Notes under the pieces: generated by a model
Databases searched by the model: none
The model's input: only the letters and a program-made list of their open reading frames with translations
What the model was told of the DNA's origin: nothing
Shown here: piece by piece, positions 1 to 7,426 of the stretch
Layout of the letters: each line of letters opens with the position of its first letter
How positions within the stretch are numbered: the stretch's first letter is position 1
Program-made: the position numbers and the translations under genes
DNA from: Streptomyces hoynatensis
GTDB lineage: Bacteria; Actinomycetota; Actinomycetes; Streptomycetales; Streptomycetaceae
Assembly (NCBI RefSeq): GCF_003626535.1
Contig: NZ_RBAL01000017.1
Span: 1 to 64,000 of the forward strand
DNA length: 64,000 bases
Direction: 5' to 3'

Positions 1-109
1 CCAGCCGCCGGAAGCGGCCCGGCGCCAGACCGGTGAACACCTCGATCACGTCACGACGTTCCGCACTCAGCACCTGCACGATCAGCCCAACGCGCACCAG
101 CCACAACAG
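1..109 (-). other. possible transposase fragment, unresolved
   Basis: Read on the minus strand, the bases beyond the stop of the neighbouring IS3 orfA stub stay open to the window edge and give a peptide containing LSAERRDVIEVF and TGLAPGRFRRL. It reads like the N-terminal part of a DDE-type transposase, but I cannot assign a family. It has no start codon of its own and is cut by the window edge, so treat it as a likely mobile-element remnant only. Confidence 0.3.
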
Positions 110-223
110 TTACGAGACAACCTTTAGCTCACGTGCGGTGTGAGAGATAGGGCGGTTCGACTTCAGCACGAGCTGTACGGCTTCTTCGCGGAACTCCGGT
201 GAATACTTACTGGGTGGTGCCAC
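110..223 (-). pseudogene. IS3-family transposase OrfA, N-terminal stub
   Basis: A GTG start at 223 opens a 37-residue frame beginning VAPPSKYSPEFREEAVQLVL and continuing with KSNRPISHTARELKVV before a TAA stop. This is the typical beginning of the HTH protein OrfA of IS3-type elements (about 90-110 residues when complete). Only the first third of the helix-turn-helix region survives. Base composition is lower in GC than the surroundings, which fits foreign origin. No orfB (DDE integrase core) follows in the window. The sequence left of it belongs to something else, so the copy was truncated by a deletion or a second insertion. Confidence 0.7.
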
Positions 224-658
224 GTGCTTACTTTCACGTCGTGCTCAGGCGGGACATGCTATAGGGTCCCTGTCCGGAGACTTCGAGGCACCTCACCCCA
301 CCGGAGTGGTCACGATTCCCCACCGCGGCGCTGACCATCGGGACGCGACAAGCTCAGCCGGACAGCAGACCATCCATATCCCGCGGCGGGCTTGGATGGG
401 TTGTCCGTGGCGGGGTTGGTGACATGTTCGACGTGCCCTCGGGGGTACAGCTGTCTTCCCTTCGTGGGCGGGGTCCTGGGTGAAGGTGTCGGCGGGCACG
501 CCGCACGGTCGTCCGCATTCGCGCGCGGCCGACAGCGAGGCCCGAGCTGGCTTATGCGGCACCGGGCGGCCTGATAATGGCCGGTTCGGCCGGCCATATC
601 GGATGGCTCCCTCACATAGGCTCTGGCCATTCGATCAGCCCAAGGAGGAAAGCACCAC
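224..658. other. non-coding stretch with decayed DNA
   Basis: No intact gene is seen between the IS3 stub and the secreted-protein gene at 659. The only recognisable content is the helicase-associated domain fragment at about 385-468 on the minus strand. The last 20 bases hold a strong ribosome binding site (AAGGAGG) that serves the gene at 659. Confidence 0.5.
385..468 (-). pseudogene. fragment of a helicase-associated (HA) domain
   Basis: On the minus strand a short reading frame gives GRQLYPRGHVEHVTNPATD. The intact helicase at 8116-10521 has GRTSVPRSHVEHLTDPATG at its C-terminus, so the pattern GR-PR-HVEH-T-PAT is shared residue by residue. Nothing else of a helicase is recognisable around it and the frame has no start. 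It is best read as a relic of a second helicase of the same family. The match is short, so confidence is moderate. Confidence 0.5.
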
Positions 659-1135
659 ATGCGAAGAATCTTCTTTACGCTGATAGCTGCCTTCGCTCTC
701 GCTCTGGGCCTTACCGCCTCAGCCCACGCCGCTGATGAGTGGAACGGCCCCTTTGCAGACGGCGGTTTGCCGCTGGCGCACGAACGCACGGCGTTCGCCA
801 CGTGGGGTGATGCAGCTCCATACGGCGCTTCCGGGTCGATCTCTGTGTCGATCTCCTGGGACGACAACTTCGAGTTCACCCATGTCGGAGCCTTTGCCGA
901 GGACATGGCCACGTCGGACGGGTGGTGCACTGCCGCACAGATTCGCTACCACGTGGCGGGTGACTCCGCCTGGCACTACCGGACTTCAGAGAACGACTGT
1001 TACGCGCCTTACGGCGACTGGTCGGGATGGTACATCGCCAAAGCGGGGCTTCAGGTCAAGGATGTGCAGGCCCGAGCGTGCGCCTCCGGCGACGACGGCA
1101 CCCTCTACACTTCCCGTTGCAGTTCCTGGTCCTGA
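659..1135 (+). CDS. secreted hypothetical protein
   Basis: A 158-residue protein of unknown function. It starts with a clear Sec signal peptide: RR, a hydrophobic run (about residues 4-20) and an AHA-A cleavage site near residue 24. The mature part is acidic and rich in Trp, Tyr, Ser and Gly, with four cysteines (CTAAQ, NDCYA, RACAS, SRCSS) that could form two disulfides outside the cell. The start is fixed by an AAGGAGG ribosome binding site about 9 bases upstream. It stands alone between decayed sequences. I do not recognise a family; a small extracellular domain protein is the safest description. Confidence 0.75.
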   Translation: MRRIFFTLIAAFALALGLTASAHAADEWNGPFADGGLPLAHERTAFATWGDAAPYGASGSISVSISWDDNFEFTHVGAFAEDMATSDGWCTAAQIRYHVAGDSAWHYRTSENDCYAPYGDWSGWYIAKAGLQVKDVQARACASGDDGTLYTSRCSSWS

Positions 1136-1213
1136 TCTCCGACGGCGGCTGGCGGGCAAGCTGGTGGCTCGCTTGTGGCCATCGGCCTTTAGCCGGCGGG
1201 TGAGGAACCGGCC

Positions 1214-1387
1214 TCATGTGCCGGCCTTGGCATCGATTCGTGTGGCATCCATGTGGCAGGTGTCGACCTCGACGAACAGGAGCGGCACACGCCTGCCCGG
1301 GGCGGTCAGCACCGCGTTGGCCTGGACACCGCCCCGGCCGCCGCCCGCGCCGCGTCCGTGGACCTGCTCGGCCAGTTCGGCATAGGC
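1214..1387 (-). pseudogene. replication-relaxation-like protein, internal fragment
   Basis: The minus strand encodes YAELAEQVHGRGAGGG, then RGGVQANAVLTAPGRRVPLL and FVEVDTCHMDA before a TGA. The pattern of a Gly-rich loop followed by VQA-AVLTAP and LLFVEVD is what I associate with actinobacterial 'replication-relaxation' proteins of plasmids and integrated elements. Only about 57 codons remain, without start, and they are fused out of frame to the next remnant upstream at about 1385. Family assignment is from memory of the motif and is moderate. Confidence 0.5.
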
Positions 1388-1940
1388 CTTTCCGCCCAGT
1401 CGTCGGTGAGCTGGTTCCCGTCGCCGTCGTGCAGGTAGTCGGGGGCTGCGCCGGTGAGGAAGGCCTGCGGCAGTTGCAGACCGACTCCGAGGCGGCGGGC
1501 GTCCATTGCCGCTTCCAAGAGGGCTCTGGCGGCAGGGCTGCCTGTCCGGTAGCGCTCCAGCAGGGTGGGGCCTCCCGCGAGGTCCTGGGCCAGGCGCCCG
1601 TCGGACCCGGCGCGGGTGAGGGTGTCGGCCAGCAGCCGGTCACCGCCCTCGGCCAGCGCTCTCGCCTCGGCCAGCGTGTGGGAGCCGAAGGGGTCGGGGA
1701 CGCTCACGGTGCGGCCGGTGAGCAGTTCCCTGACCCGTAGGTGCGCATCCGGCTCGCCTGGGGTGGGCGGAGCGGTGTACAAGCCGGCGTACTCGCGCCA
1801 CAGCGTGTCCAGGACGAGGATCGGGCCGCGCCGCGGGTCGGTCAGCAGGCCGTGTAACGCGGCAGCGATCTCCTCACCGGCCGACCCGGTCGGTCGGGAG
1901 CGGGGCTGTGGGGGGTCTGCCGCTGCGCCGGCTTCGGAAT
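1385..1940 (-). pseudogene. fragment of a large Streptomyces ATPase/TPR-type regulatory protein
   Basis: The minus-strand frame contains EEIAAALHGLLTDPRRGPIL, LDTLWREYAGLYTAPPTPGE, PDAHLRVRELLTGRTVSVPD and ALLEAAMDARRLGVGLQLPQ. These segments are familiar from long Streptomyces proteins with an N-terminal helix-turn-helix and a central ATPase-like region (often labelled tetratricopeptide or hypothetical). Here only about 185 codons of the middle are left, the upstream part of the open frame is not protein-like, and the 3' end runs out of frame into the relaxation-protein remnant. It is a chimeric pseudogene pair created by deletion. Confidence 0.5.
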
Positions 1941-2456
1941 GAGCCGCTTCGTGTCCTGAGCAACGAGGTTGTGATGGCGTCGAGAACCGGTGCGGGGGCG
2001 TATTGGCGGGCCTCTCCCCGACCTCTGTTTGCGCGGGTGATGACTTTGCGTGCTGCAGTGGCGCCGGAGTTGTCCCTCTTTCTACCTGATTTGACCGCGC
2101 GGTGATCGACTCACTGTGACATCCAACACAGATATGGCCCGACTTGGAGAGGCAAGCGACAGCCGTTCCGGTATAGCTGCAGGTCAGAGTGTTTTCCCAC
2201 TCGCCCCTTGTGTGCGCATCACGCGACTCACCCCCGTTGATGATCGTGTAGGGAATTTCGTTCGCTTCGCCATGCGTGGCCGGCCGCCGAAATCGCTTGA
2301 CTGGCTTCAAGGCCCAACCGGCCTACGGCGCCTGGTTCCTGAGTTCCCGTCAGGTGGCGCCGCCCGATACGTCGAAGAAGGACCGATGCACAGCAGCGAT
2401 GTCCGGCAGCGCCGGCCCCATCTCCTTGGTCGCCCGTGCGGAAGGGGGGTGAGGTG
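1941..2456. other. intergenic stretch, no gene recognised
   Basis: About 500 bases with a visibly lower GC content than the rest of the window. Both strands contain open frames but none with a recognisable product or ribosome binding site. The right end must contain the promoter and the GAAGGGGGGTGAG ribosome binding site of the sigma-like gene at 2457. Confidence 0.5.
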
Positions 2457-3071
2457 ATGGACCACGACCTTCCCGACGGCCAGGCTCCCGAGCCCGCGCC
2501 CAGGAGGCAGGCGACGCCGGTTGAAGCCCCCCTGGACCTGCCCCTTGACGCCGAGGCGTTCTACCTGACCCACCAGGAGCTGTATCACGACTGGGCCGAG
2601 GCCCAGCTGGGCGATCGTCACTCGGCCGAGGAGGCCGTCCATTCGGCCTTCACCCGGATCGTCGCCCGCTGGGACGAGCTGCTGCTGTGCGAGCAGACCG
2701 TCGGCCAGCAGGCATGGAAGATCCTTCGCGAGACGGTCGAGGAGTTGCTCAAACGGCAGCAGCGGCCGGCGGCCTTCATCATCAACGGCGCCGTCCAGCA
2801 GGCCCTGGAGGCCACCCGGGACCAGTTCAGGGTCATGCACAGCGCCATGGGCCTGTACGCGGCGATGGCGGAGCTCCCACCCCGGCAGTTCGACGCGATC
2901 GTGCTGCGTTATGTCCTGGGCTACAGCACCCGACGCATCGCCTGGTTCCTGGACCTGCACGAACGCACCGTCGACCACCACATCCGCCGCGGCAAGGACA
3001 CCCTGCGCGAGCGCATGGGTCTGCCTGCGGAGACACGAACGAACCACCAGACCGAGGGACAGGCACGATGA
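2457..3071 (+). CDS. sigma-70 family RNA polymerase sigma-like factor
   Basis: A 204-residue protein with a region-2-like helix pair in the N-terminal half (AEAFYLTHQELYHDWAEAQL, then HSAEEAVHSAFTRIVARWDE) and a clear region 4 helix-turn-helix near residues 140-190 (LPPRQFDAIVLRYVLGYSTR, then RTVDHHIRRGKDTLRERMG). It should direct RNA polymerase to a limited set of promoters. The ATG at 2457 follows a purine-rich GAAGGGGGG tract; a GTG at 2436 would add seven residues. The stop overlaps the next start (ATGA), so the two genes are translationally coupled. Region 2 is less conserved than in ordinary ECF factors, so a diverged or atypical factor is possible. Confidence 0.75.
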   Translation: MDHDLPDGQAPEPAPRRQATPVEAPLDLPLDAEAFYLTHQELYHDWAEAQLGDRHSAEEAVHSAFTRIVARWDELLLCEQTVGQQAWKILRETVEELLKRQQRPAAFIINGAVQQALEATRDQFRVMHSAMGLYAAMAELPPRQFDAIVLRYVLGYSTRRIAWFLDLHERTVDHHIRRGKDTLRERMGLPAETRTNHQTEGQAR

Positions 3072-3811
3072 CCCCCAGCATCGACGACCTCCTGACTGCC
3101 GCCAGGGTCACTCCAACCCCCGCTTCCCGAACGGCTGCCGGCGCCTTCGACGTCGGCCAGGCTCTTCGGCGCCTGGCCCGGGATGTCGCCTGGGCCAAGG
3201 CCGCCGCCGAGCGGGCGGGCGAGCAGGAGACCCGCGAGTCCGAAGGAGCCCGCCAGCGACTGCGCCGGATCGCTCGCTGGTTACTGGACAAGCCGGACGC
3301 CGCTGATCATCTCTCCCGCCTGGTCGACGACTCTGCCGCAGGCCGCCAGGCGGCAGAGAGCGCGGGCGAAGGGGCGGGTGGGGGGACACAGCAGTTGAGC
3401 GACCTGGACATCGAGGGCACGGTGGTCTTCGCCTCGCTCCTCTACCTGACGAGCCACGTGGAGAGCGCCCAGTTCTGGTGGCAGCTGGCCGCGGGCGCCG
3501 GCCACCGGACCGCGGCGTACTGCCTGTACCTGCTCCACCTTCAACTCGGCGAGCGCCGCAAGTCCAGGCACTGGTTCCACGAGGCCAACCAGGAGCGGCC
3601 CACGCGGGGAAAACGCGTTCCCCCGGTGGAGGGCCTCTATGAGTTGCTCGAAGCGTTCGCCCGCCTGCACCGGCCCGCGACCCAGCAGGTTCCCGCACAC
3701 ATCGAGGCCGAGGTCGACCGCCTGGCCGCGGACTCCTGCGACGGCGGGCGAATCGTCACCCGGCCCGACCGCCGCCTCGCCCAGCGGCTGCACGATGCAA
3801 CCCGCCGCTGA
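3068..3811 (+). CDS. partner of the sigma-like factor, alpha-helical, TTA codon
   Basis: A 247-residue soluble protein with no signal peptide or membrane segment. The centre (about residues 115-175) has helical, TPR/Sel1-like character: GTVVFASLLYLTSHVESAQF, WWQLAAGAGHRTAAYCLYLL and SRHWFHEANQERP. Its start overlaps the sigma gene stop by four bases, which suggests a stoichiometric partner, perhaps a regulator of sigma activity; that role is inferred from position only. Codon 72 (3281-3283) is TTA, the rare leucine codon read by the bldA tRNA in Streptomyces, so translation may be tied to development. Function otherwise unknown. Confidence 0.7.
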   Translation: MTPSIDDLLTAARVTPTPASRTAAGAFDVGQALRRLARDVAWAKAAAERAGEQETRESEGARQRLRRIARWLLDKPDAADHLSRLVDDSAAGRQAAESAGEGAGGGTQQLSDLDIEGTVVFASLLYLTSHVESAQFWWQLAAGAGHRTAAYCLYLLHLQLGERRKSRHWFHEANQERPTRGKRVPPVEGLYELLEAFARLHRPATQQVPAHIEAEVDRLAADSCDGGRIVTRPDRRLAQRLHDATRR

Positions 3812-3986
3812 TCGGCGAAGCCGCGCCGGCTGCCGCGGCGGGCATCAACCTTCCTTTGGGCAGCGCCATTTCAGCCGCCCGGACGCACCGCGTTGAGTGC
3901 GGTCCTCACGTGCCGATGTCCCCCGGGCACACGGGGAACACAGCGCCCAACACGCGGTTGGGCCCGGGAGAAGATCGGGAGGTGAG

Positions 3987-4103
3987 ATGGGGAAACGGCG
4001 ACCTTGGCGACGCCTGGCGGCCACGGCGTACCAGAGCCTGCCCGACCTGGCGCAGGCGGTCTACTGGGCGACGCTGACCATCCTGGCAGTCGTCCGCCGC
4101 TGA
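3987..4103 (+). CDS. 38-residue basic/hydrophobic small protein
   Basis: The ATG at 3987 is preceded by GGGAGGTGAG, a good ribosome binding site, and the frame closes just before a hairpin. The product has a basic head (MGKRRPWRRLA) and a hydrophobic tail (AVYWATLTILAVVRR) long enough to sit in or against the membrane. It lies 175 bases after the sigma partner gene on the same strand and ahead of a double hairpin, so it is probably the last gene of that operon. No family recognised. Confidence 0.55.
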   Translation: MGKRRPWRRLAATAYQSLPDLAQAVYWATLTILAVVRR

Positions 4104-4468
4104 GCTGTCCCCCTCCTCGCGCATAGGAGGGGAGCAGCCCGCCCCCGGGCCCGCCGCGCGACGCGCGACGGGCCCTTTGTGTGCGGCGGACCAGCGGCCG
4201 GTCCGGAACAGCATGTCCGAAGGTTCAATTCGGCCCGCGCTGTTGGAGGTATTCACCACTGACCTGCGGTCCACGCTTGCCCTGGGCGAGGTGTCGAGGC
4301 GGTTGGTGGCGAACTGCCGGCGTGGATCGTCGTCGTGGTCGCCAGAGGGGCGGCTCTGCTGAGAGAGCGCGCTTTGCTTAAGGGGAAGTGGGAGGCGGCA
4401 CGCGCGGATCTCCGGTTCGGCTTCGCCGGCGCTTGGCAGAGCACTCGGGTGGGCGCGCAATGGGGGCC
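4104..4468. other. intergenic, hairpins then no gene recognised
   Basis: The left part holds the two hairpins that end the sigma operon (see 4110-4178). The remaining roughly 290 bases carry short frames on both strands without a ribosome binding site or recognisable product. Confidence 0.5.
4110..4178 (+). terminator. double hairpin terminator
   Basis: A first perfect hairpin has arms CCCCTCCT (4110-4117) and AGGAGGGG (4125-4132) with a 7-base loop. A second has arms GGGCCCG (4147-4153) and CGGGCCC (4169-4175) enclosing a further CGCGC stem and followed by TTT. Together they close the operon at 2457-4103. Confidence 0.7.
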
Positions 4469-4975
4469 CTATTCCGGGTCGGTGTCTTCATGGAAGTTGC
4501 CCAGGTGCACAGGGCGCCGTTCGAGGCCGGCGGTCGACAGGACGTCGGGCAGGAGGAGGGCCATCTTCTTCGGCCGGACGGTTTCCGTGGTGGTGGCCAG
4601 GTCCACTGTCGACCACCAGCGATACCCGTAACGGGCCTCGTCCGTCAGGATGTTCATTCCGCGAGCCTCGTCAGCCGTGACGCGCGCGAGGCGGTATTCC
4701 TCGTACTGGTCGAAGCCCTGTCCGTCGACGCTGAAGGTGGTTTGCCGAGTCCAGACGACGGGGCTCAGGCGCTCAACGGGAAGAGACAGTTCCGTCTCTT
4801 CCCGGACCTCCCGCACGGCGGCCTCAGGGTAGTTCTCGTCCGGCTCGACGCCGCCACCGACGGTGAACCACCATCGTGCCCCCGGCCTGCGCGGATCGCG
4901 GCCGCACAACAGGAGCAGGCGTTCCTCCTCATCCACCAGGAGAACCCGGGAAGTCCACCGTTTCTTCAAGGTCAT
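4469..4975 (-). CDS. Nudix hydrolase
   Basis: A 168-residue member of the Nudix family, which hydrolyse nucleoside diphosphates linked to another moiety. The Nudix box is at about residues 41-64: G-GVEPD-E-NYPEAAV-REVREETEL. It matches the G5xE7xREUxEExGU pattern with the metal-binding REVREE intact, but the last glycine is a glutamate (ETEL). The family tolerates this change, yet it may shift specificity. C-terminal part contains RYGYRWWSTVDLATT, typical of ADP-ribose/nucleotide Nudix proteins. Substrate cannot be told from sequence. Monocistronic. Confidence 0.85.
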   Translation of the reverse strand: MTLKKRWTSRVLLVDEEERLLLLCGRDPRRPGARWWFTVGGGVEPDENYPEAAVREVREETELSLPVERLSPVVWTRQTTFSVDGQGFDQYEEYRLARVTADEARGMNILTDEARYGYRWWSTVDLATTTETVRPKKMALLLPDVLSTAGLERRPVHLGNFHEDTDPE

Positions 4976-5051
4976 GAAGGCTCATGCTATCTGCGGCTTT
5001 TCCCCACCTGATCACGGCCGTCTGTGGCGGGCCCCGAGGTCCTGGGTTGGT

Positions 5052-5417
5052 TCAGACGCGCCAGGAGCGGATGCGGCCGGCCGCGCCGAGCTCGTCTGTC
5101 TTGCCGCCGGTGATCTCCCGGACGAGGTCGACCAGCCCTCCGTAGGGGGCGTCGAGTCCTTCGTCGGAGGCGTCCATGTAGGCGACGGCCACCATGGAGC
5201 CGTACAGGCCGTTGCGTGCGGGGAGCGGGCGCAGCTGGACGATGGTGTGGAGCAGCGCGCCGGCCCGCCAGGCCGCGTCGGGCTCATAGCCCAGCTGGGG
5301 GGTGTTCACGCGGTGACGGGCGACCGCGGCGGCCAGACCGGAGTAGTCGCGTACGGCGAGGTCGGCCATCCGTGCCTCCTGGACCTCCAGGAGCCAGGGC
5401 ACGTCGATGAGCACCAT
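5052..5417 (-). CDS. Fic/Doc-like toxin with degenerate catalytic motif
   Basis: A 121-residue protein matching the actinobacterial proteins annotated as the Fic-family toxin of a toxin-antitoxin system: AVARHRVNTPQLGYEPDAAW near the start, then ALLHTIVQLRPLPARNGLYG, and a C-terminal LVDLVREITGGK and RIRSWRV. In classical Doc the core is HxFx(D/N)(A/G)NKR. Here the aligned stretch reads RPLPARNGL, so the catalytic histidine is absent and only the asparagine remains. It may therefore act by another chemistry or simply bind. The ATG shares one base with the antitoxin stop (TGATG), so the pair is translationally coupled. Confidence 0.75.
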   Translation of the reverse strand: MVLIDVPWLLEVQEARMADLAVRDYSGLAAAVARHRVNTPQLGYEPDAAWRAGALLHTIVQLRPLPARNGLYGSMVAVAYMDASDEGLDAPYGGLVDLVREITGGKTDELGAAGRIRSWRV

Positions 5418-5644
5418 CAGGCGGCAGCCGCCCGGGGCCGGGGCGCCTCGTCCGGGAACGCGGCGTCGAACTCGGCGACGTGCTCGTCGTAGAACCGGGT
5501 CGCGCTGGCGACGAAGGCCCGCCGCTGCTGATCGCGCAGGCTGGCGTCGTGCACGTATGCCTTCAGGCTCATCCCGGCGGCCGCGGCCGCGGCCCGGAGA
5601 GCGGCGAGTTCCTTCTCGGTGTACTCCACGTTCAACGCAGGCAT
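5417..5644 (-). CDS. antitoxin of Fic/Doc-like pair
   Basis: A 75-residue protein beginning NVEYTEKELAALRAAAAAAG and MSLKAYVHDA, which has the strand-helix-helix look of a ribbon-helix-helix DNA-binding domain, followed by an acidic, Ala/Pro-rich tail (EFDAAFPDEAPRP) that could cover the toxin. It precedes the toxin and overlaps it by one base. A perfect interrupted palindrome lies 10 bases before the ATG and is the expected site for autorepression. Length and order are standard for a type II antitoxin. Confidence 0.75.
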   Translation of the reverse strand: MPALNVEYTEKELAALRAAAAAAGMSLKAYVHDASLRDQQRRAFVASATRFYDEHVAEFDAAFPDEAPRPRAAAA

Positions 5645-5932
5645 GCCCCGTAGGGTACCGGAACGGTACCGGCCCGCCCCGGGGAGTCCGCCGAGGCTGC
5701 GGCCGGGTCGGGAACTCCCGTGGCCCTGCCCGCGAGGTCACGCCTGGTGCGGTCAGGAGGGGACTTCGCGCGGCATCCGGCTGGGGGACGCGGAGTTGTG
5801 CCGTGATCGGTTCCTGGGGGGCCGCTGGTGAGCGCGTGTGTGCGGCGGCGCCCGCGGTCGGGGCGTCGCCGCACGACATGCGCTCCGGATGGGTTGCGGT
5901 CGGACCGGGCCGGATCGGTCACGGGTTCGCGA
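5645..5932. other. upstream region of the toxin-antitoxin pair
   Basis: No gene is supported here. The left edge holds the palindrome at 5654-5670 and must contain the toxin-antitoxin promoter. The rest separates it from the stop of the flavoprotein gene. Confidence 0.5.
5654..5670. promoter_or_regulatory. palindromic operator of the toxin-antitoxin pair
   Basis: GGTACCG - GAA - CGGTACC: perfect 7-base arms with a 3-base spacer, centred 18 bases upstream of the antitoxin ATG. Position and symmetry fit autoregulation by the antitoxin or the complex. Confidence 0.65.
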
Positions 5933-7138
5933 TCAGGCGGCCCGCCGGGCGGGGGCCGGGGCCTCGCTGCGCTTGGCCTCCAGTGCCTTCCGGCGTCCGG
6001 CGCCTCCCTTCATGCGGTGCAGGCTGTACCCGCCGGGCTTGTGCGCCTCATCGGACAGGTGCTTCACGATGCCCTTGCACACGGCCTCCTTCATCTGTGC
6101 GCCGAGGCGGCCGTCGATGTGGAACCAGACGGCGACGTCGGAGCGGTTGCCGAACTGGAAGATGCCGGTGCGCCGGCCCAGGCTGAGGCACTGCGCTCCG
6201 AACGACTGGTTGAGGGTTTCGGGCTGCTCCCCCGCGATCAGGCTGAGCAGGGTGTCGGCGGCGCGTGCGCCCAGGGGCATCGCGGCCTGGCAGCTCATCC
6301 GCAGTGCCAGGCCCGAGGGCGCCGCCGAGTCCCCGGCCGCAACGATGCGGTCGTCATCCACGCTGGTCAGCGTCTCGTCCGTGAGCAGCCGGCCCAGGGC
6401 GTCGGTGCTCAGCCCGCTGCGCGCGGCCAGGTCCGGCACGGCGAAGCCGGCGGTCCAGATGGTCACCTGGCTCGGCAGCTCGCGGCCGTCGGCGAGGCGC
6501 ACGGCATCGTGGGTCACCGCCGTCACCGTGGCGTCCGAGCCGTCGAGCACGGTCACTCCGAGCGCGGCGAGCCTGCGGGCCACCGAACGCCGGCCCCGGG
6601 TGTGGAGGTAGGGGCCGAGGACGCCGCCGCAGACCAGCGTGACGGTGCGGCCCTGCTCGGCCAGTTCCGCGGCGGTCTCGATGCCGGAGGGCCCGGCTCC
6701 GACCACCGTCACCGCGGCTGTTGTGGGCGCGGAGTCGAGGACCGGCCGCAGCCGCTTTGCCTCCTCCAGGGTGGCGATGGGGTAGGCGAACTCGTCCGCT
6801 CCTGGCACGCGCCGGTCGGCGCTGCCGCTGCCCACCGCGTAGACCAGGTAGTCGTAGCCCACGGTGCCGCCCGACGCCAGCGTCACGCTGCGGCCGGCCG
6901 CGTCGATCCGCGCCACGGTGTCGACAACCGTTCGGACGCCCTCGGCCAGAATCTCCCGGTAGTCCACGACCGCGCCGTGGGTCCCGCCCACCAGTTGGTG
7001 CAGGCGGACGCGGTGCACAAAGGTCGCACGCGGGTTGATCAGGGTCACGGTCACGTCGTTGCGCTGCGTCAGCCGATTCGCCGCCATGACGCCGGCGTAC
7101 CCGCCGCCGATCACGACCACGTGGGTGTTCTCAGCCAT
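5933..7138 (-). CDS. FAD-dependent pyridine nucleotide oxidoreductase (NDH-2-like)
   Basis: A 401-residue flavoprotein. The N-terminal FAD-binding Rossmann motif is VVVIGGGYAGVMAA (residues 7-20) and the NAD(P)H-binding motif is AVTVVGAGPSGIETAAELAE (about 143-162). A C-terminal FAD contact is seen in DDDRIVAAGDSAAPSG. This is the fold of type II NADH dehydrogenases and related quinone reductases; no membrane segment is obvious, though NDH-2 proteins bind the membrane peripherally. No redox-active CxxC pair is present, so it is not a thioredoxin or dihydrolipoamide reductase type. Transcribed alone, with its start 290 bases from the divergent VOC gene. Confidence 0.85.
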   Translation of the reverse strand: MAENTHVVVIGGGYAGVMAANRLTQRNDVTVTLINPRATFVHRVRLHQLVGGTHGAVVDYREILAEGVRTVVDTVARIDAAGRSVTLASGGTVGYDYLVYAVGSGSADRRVPGADEFAYPIATLEEAKRLRPVLDSAPTTAAVTVVGAGPSGIETAAELAEQGRTVTLVCGGVLGPYLHTRGRRSVARRLAALGVTVLDGSDATVTAVTHDAVRLADGRELPSQVTIWTAGFAVPDLAARSGLSTDALGRLLTDETLTSVDDDRIVAAGDSAAPSGLALRMSCQAAMPLGARAADTLLSLIAGEQPETLNQSFGAQCLSLGRRTGIFQFGNRSDVAVWFHIDGRLGAQMKEAVCKGIVKHLSDEAHKPGGYSLHRMKGGAGRRKALEAKRSEAPAPARRAA

Positions 7139-7228
7139 GTCGTCTCCCTCATGTCGAGCGGTTCGAGCACGAGATGCCGCCTGATCGGCCCCTGTGACGA
7201 CATGTGAGTCAGATCACTTCACGGGGTG

Positions 7229-7285
7229 TCGGCGGTGCGGTGGGAGACGGGGCGGTTCGGCTTCAGCGGCGGCGCCACCCCAGAC
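7229..7285 (-). pseudogene. short IS3 OrfA-like relic
   Basis: Bases 7235-7267 resemble 133-167 of the IS3 orfA stub: both begin GTGCGGTG and end in GGCGGTTCG(A/G)CTTCAGC, with a 2-base gap between. On the minus strand this gives LKPNRPVSHRTADTP beside LKSNRPISHTARELKV in the stub, and VAPP lies just upstream in the same frame, as if the intervening 15 residues had been deleted. It is only about 55 bases, so chance similarity cannot be excluded. Confidence 0.4.
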
Positions 7286-7426
7286 GTGCCACACACGTGG
7301 CGCCGGCCCTGGCACCCCACTCCCGCCGAGGGGGCCCTTGCAGCGCGTTTCGCGCACACGCGTGGTGGGTGTGCCGTAGTACTCCTGGAGATTGCCCGCA
7401 TCGGATTGATCTGCTTGGAGTCGTCG

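Noticed and set aside
310..930. 206-codon minus-strand frame over the secreted-protein gene
   Set aside because: Only the HA-domain-like segment near 385-468 is meaningful; the rest is antisense to the secreted-protein gene or non-conserved.
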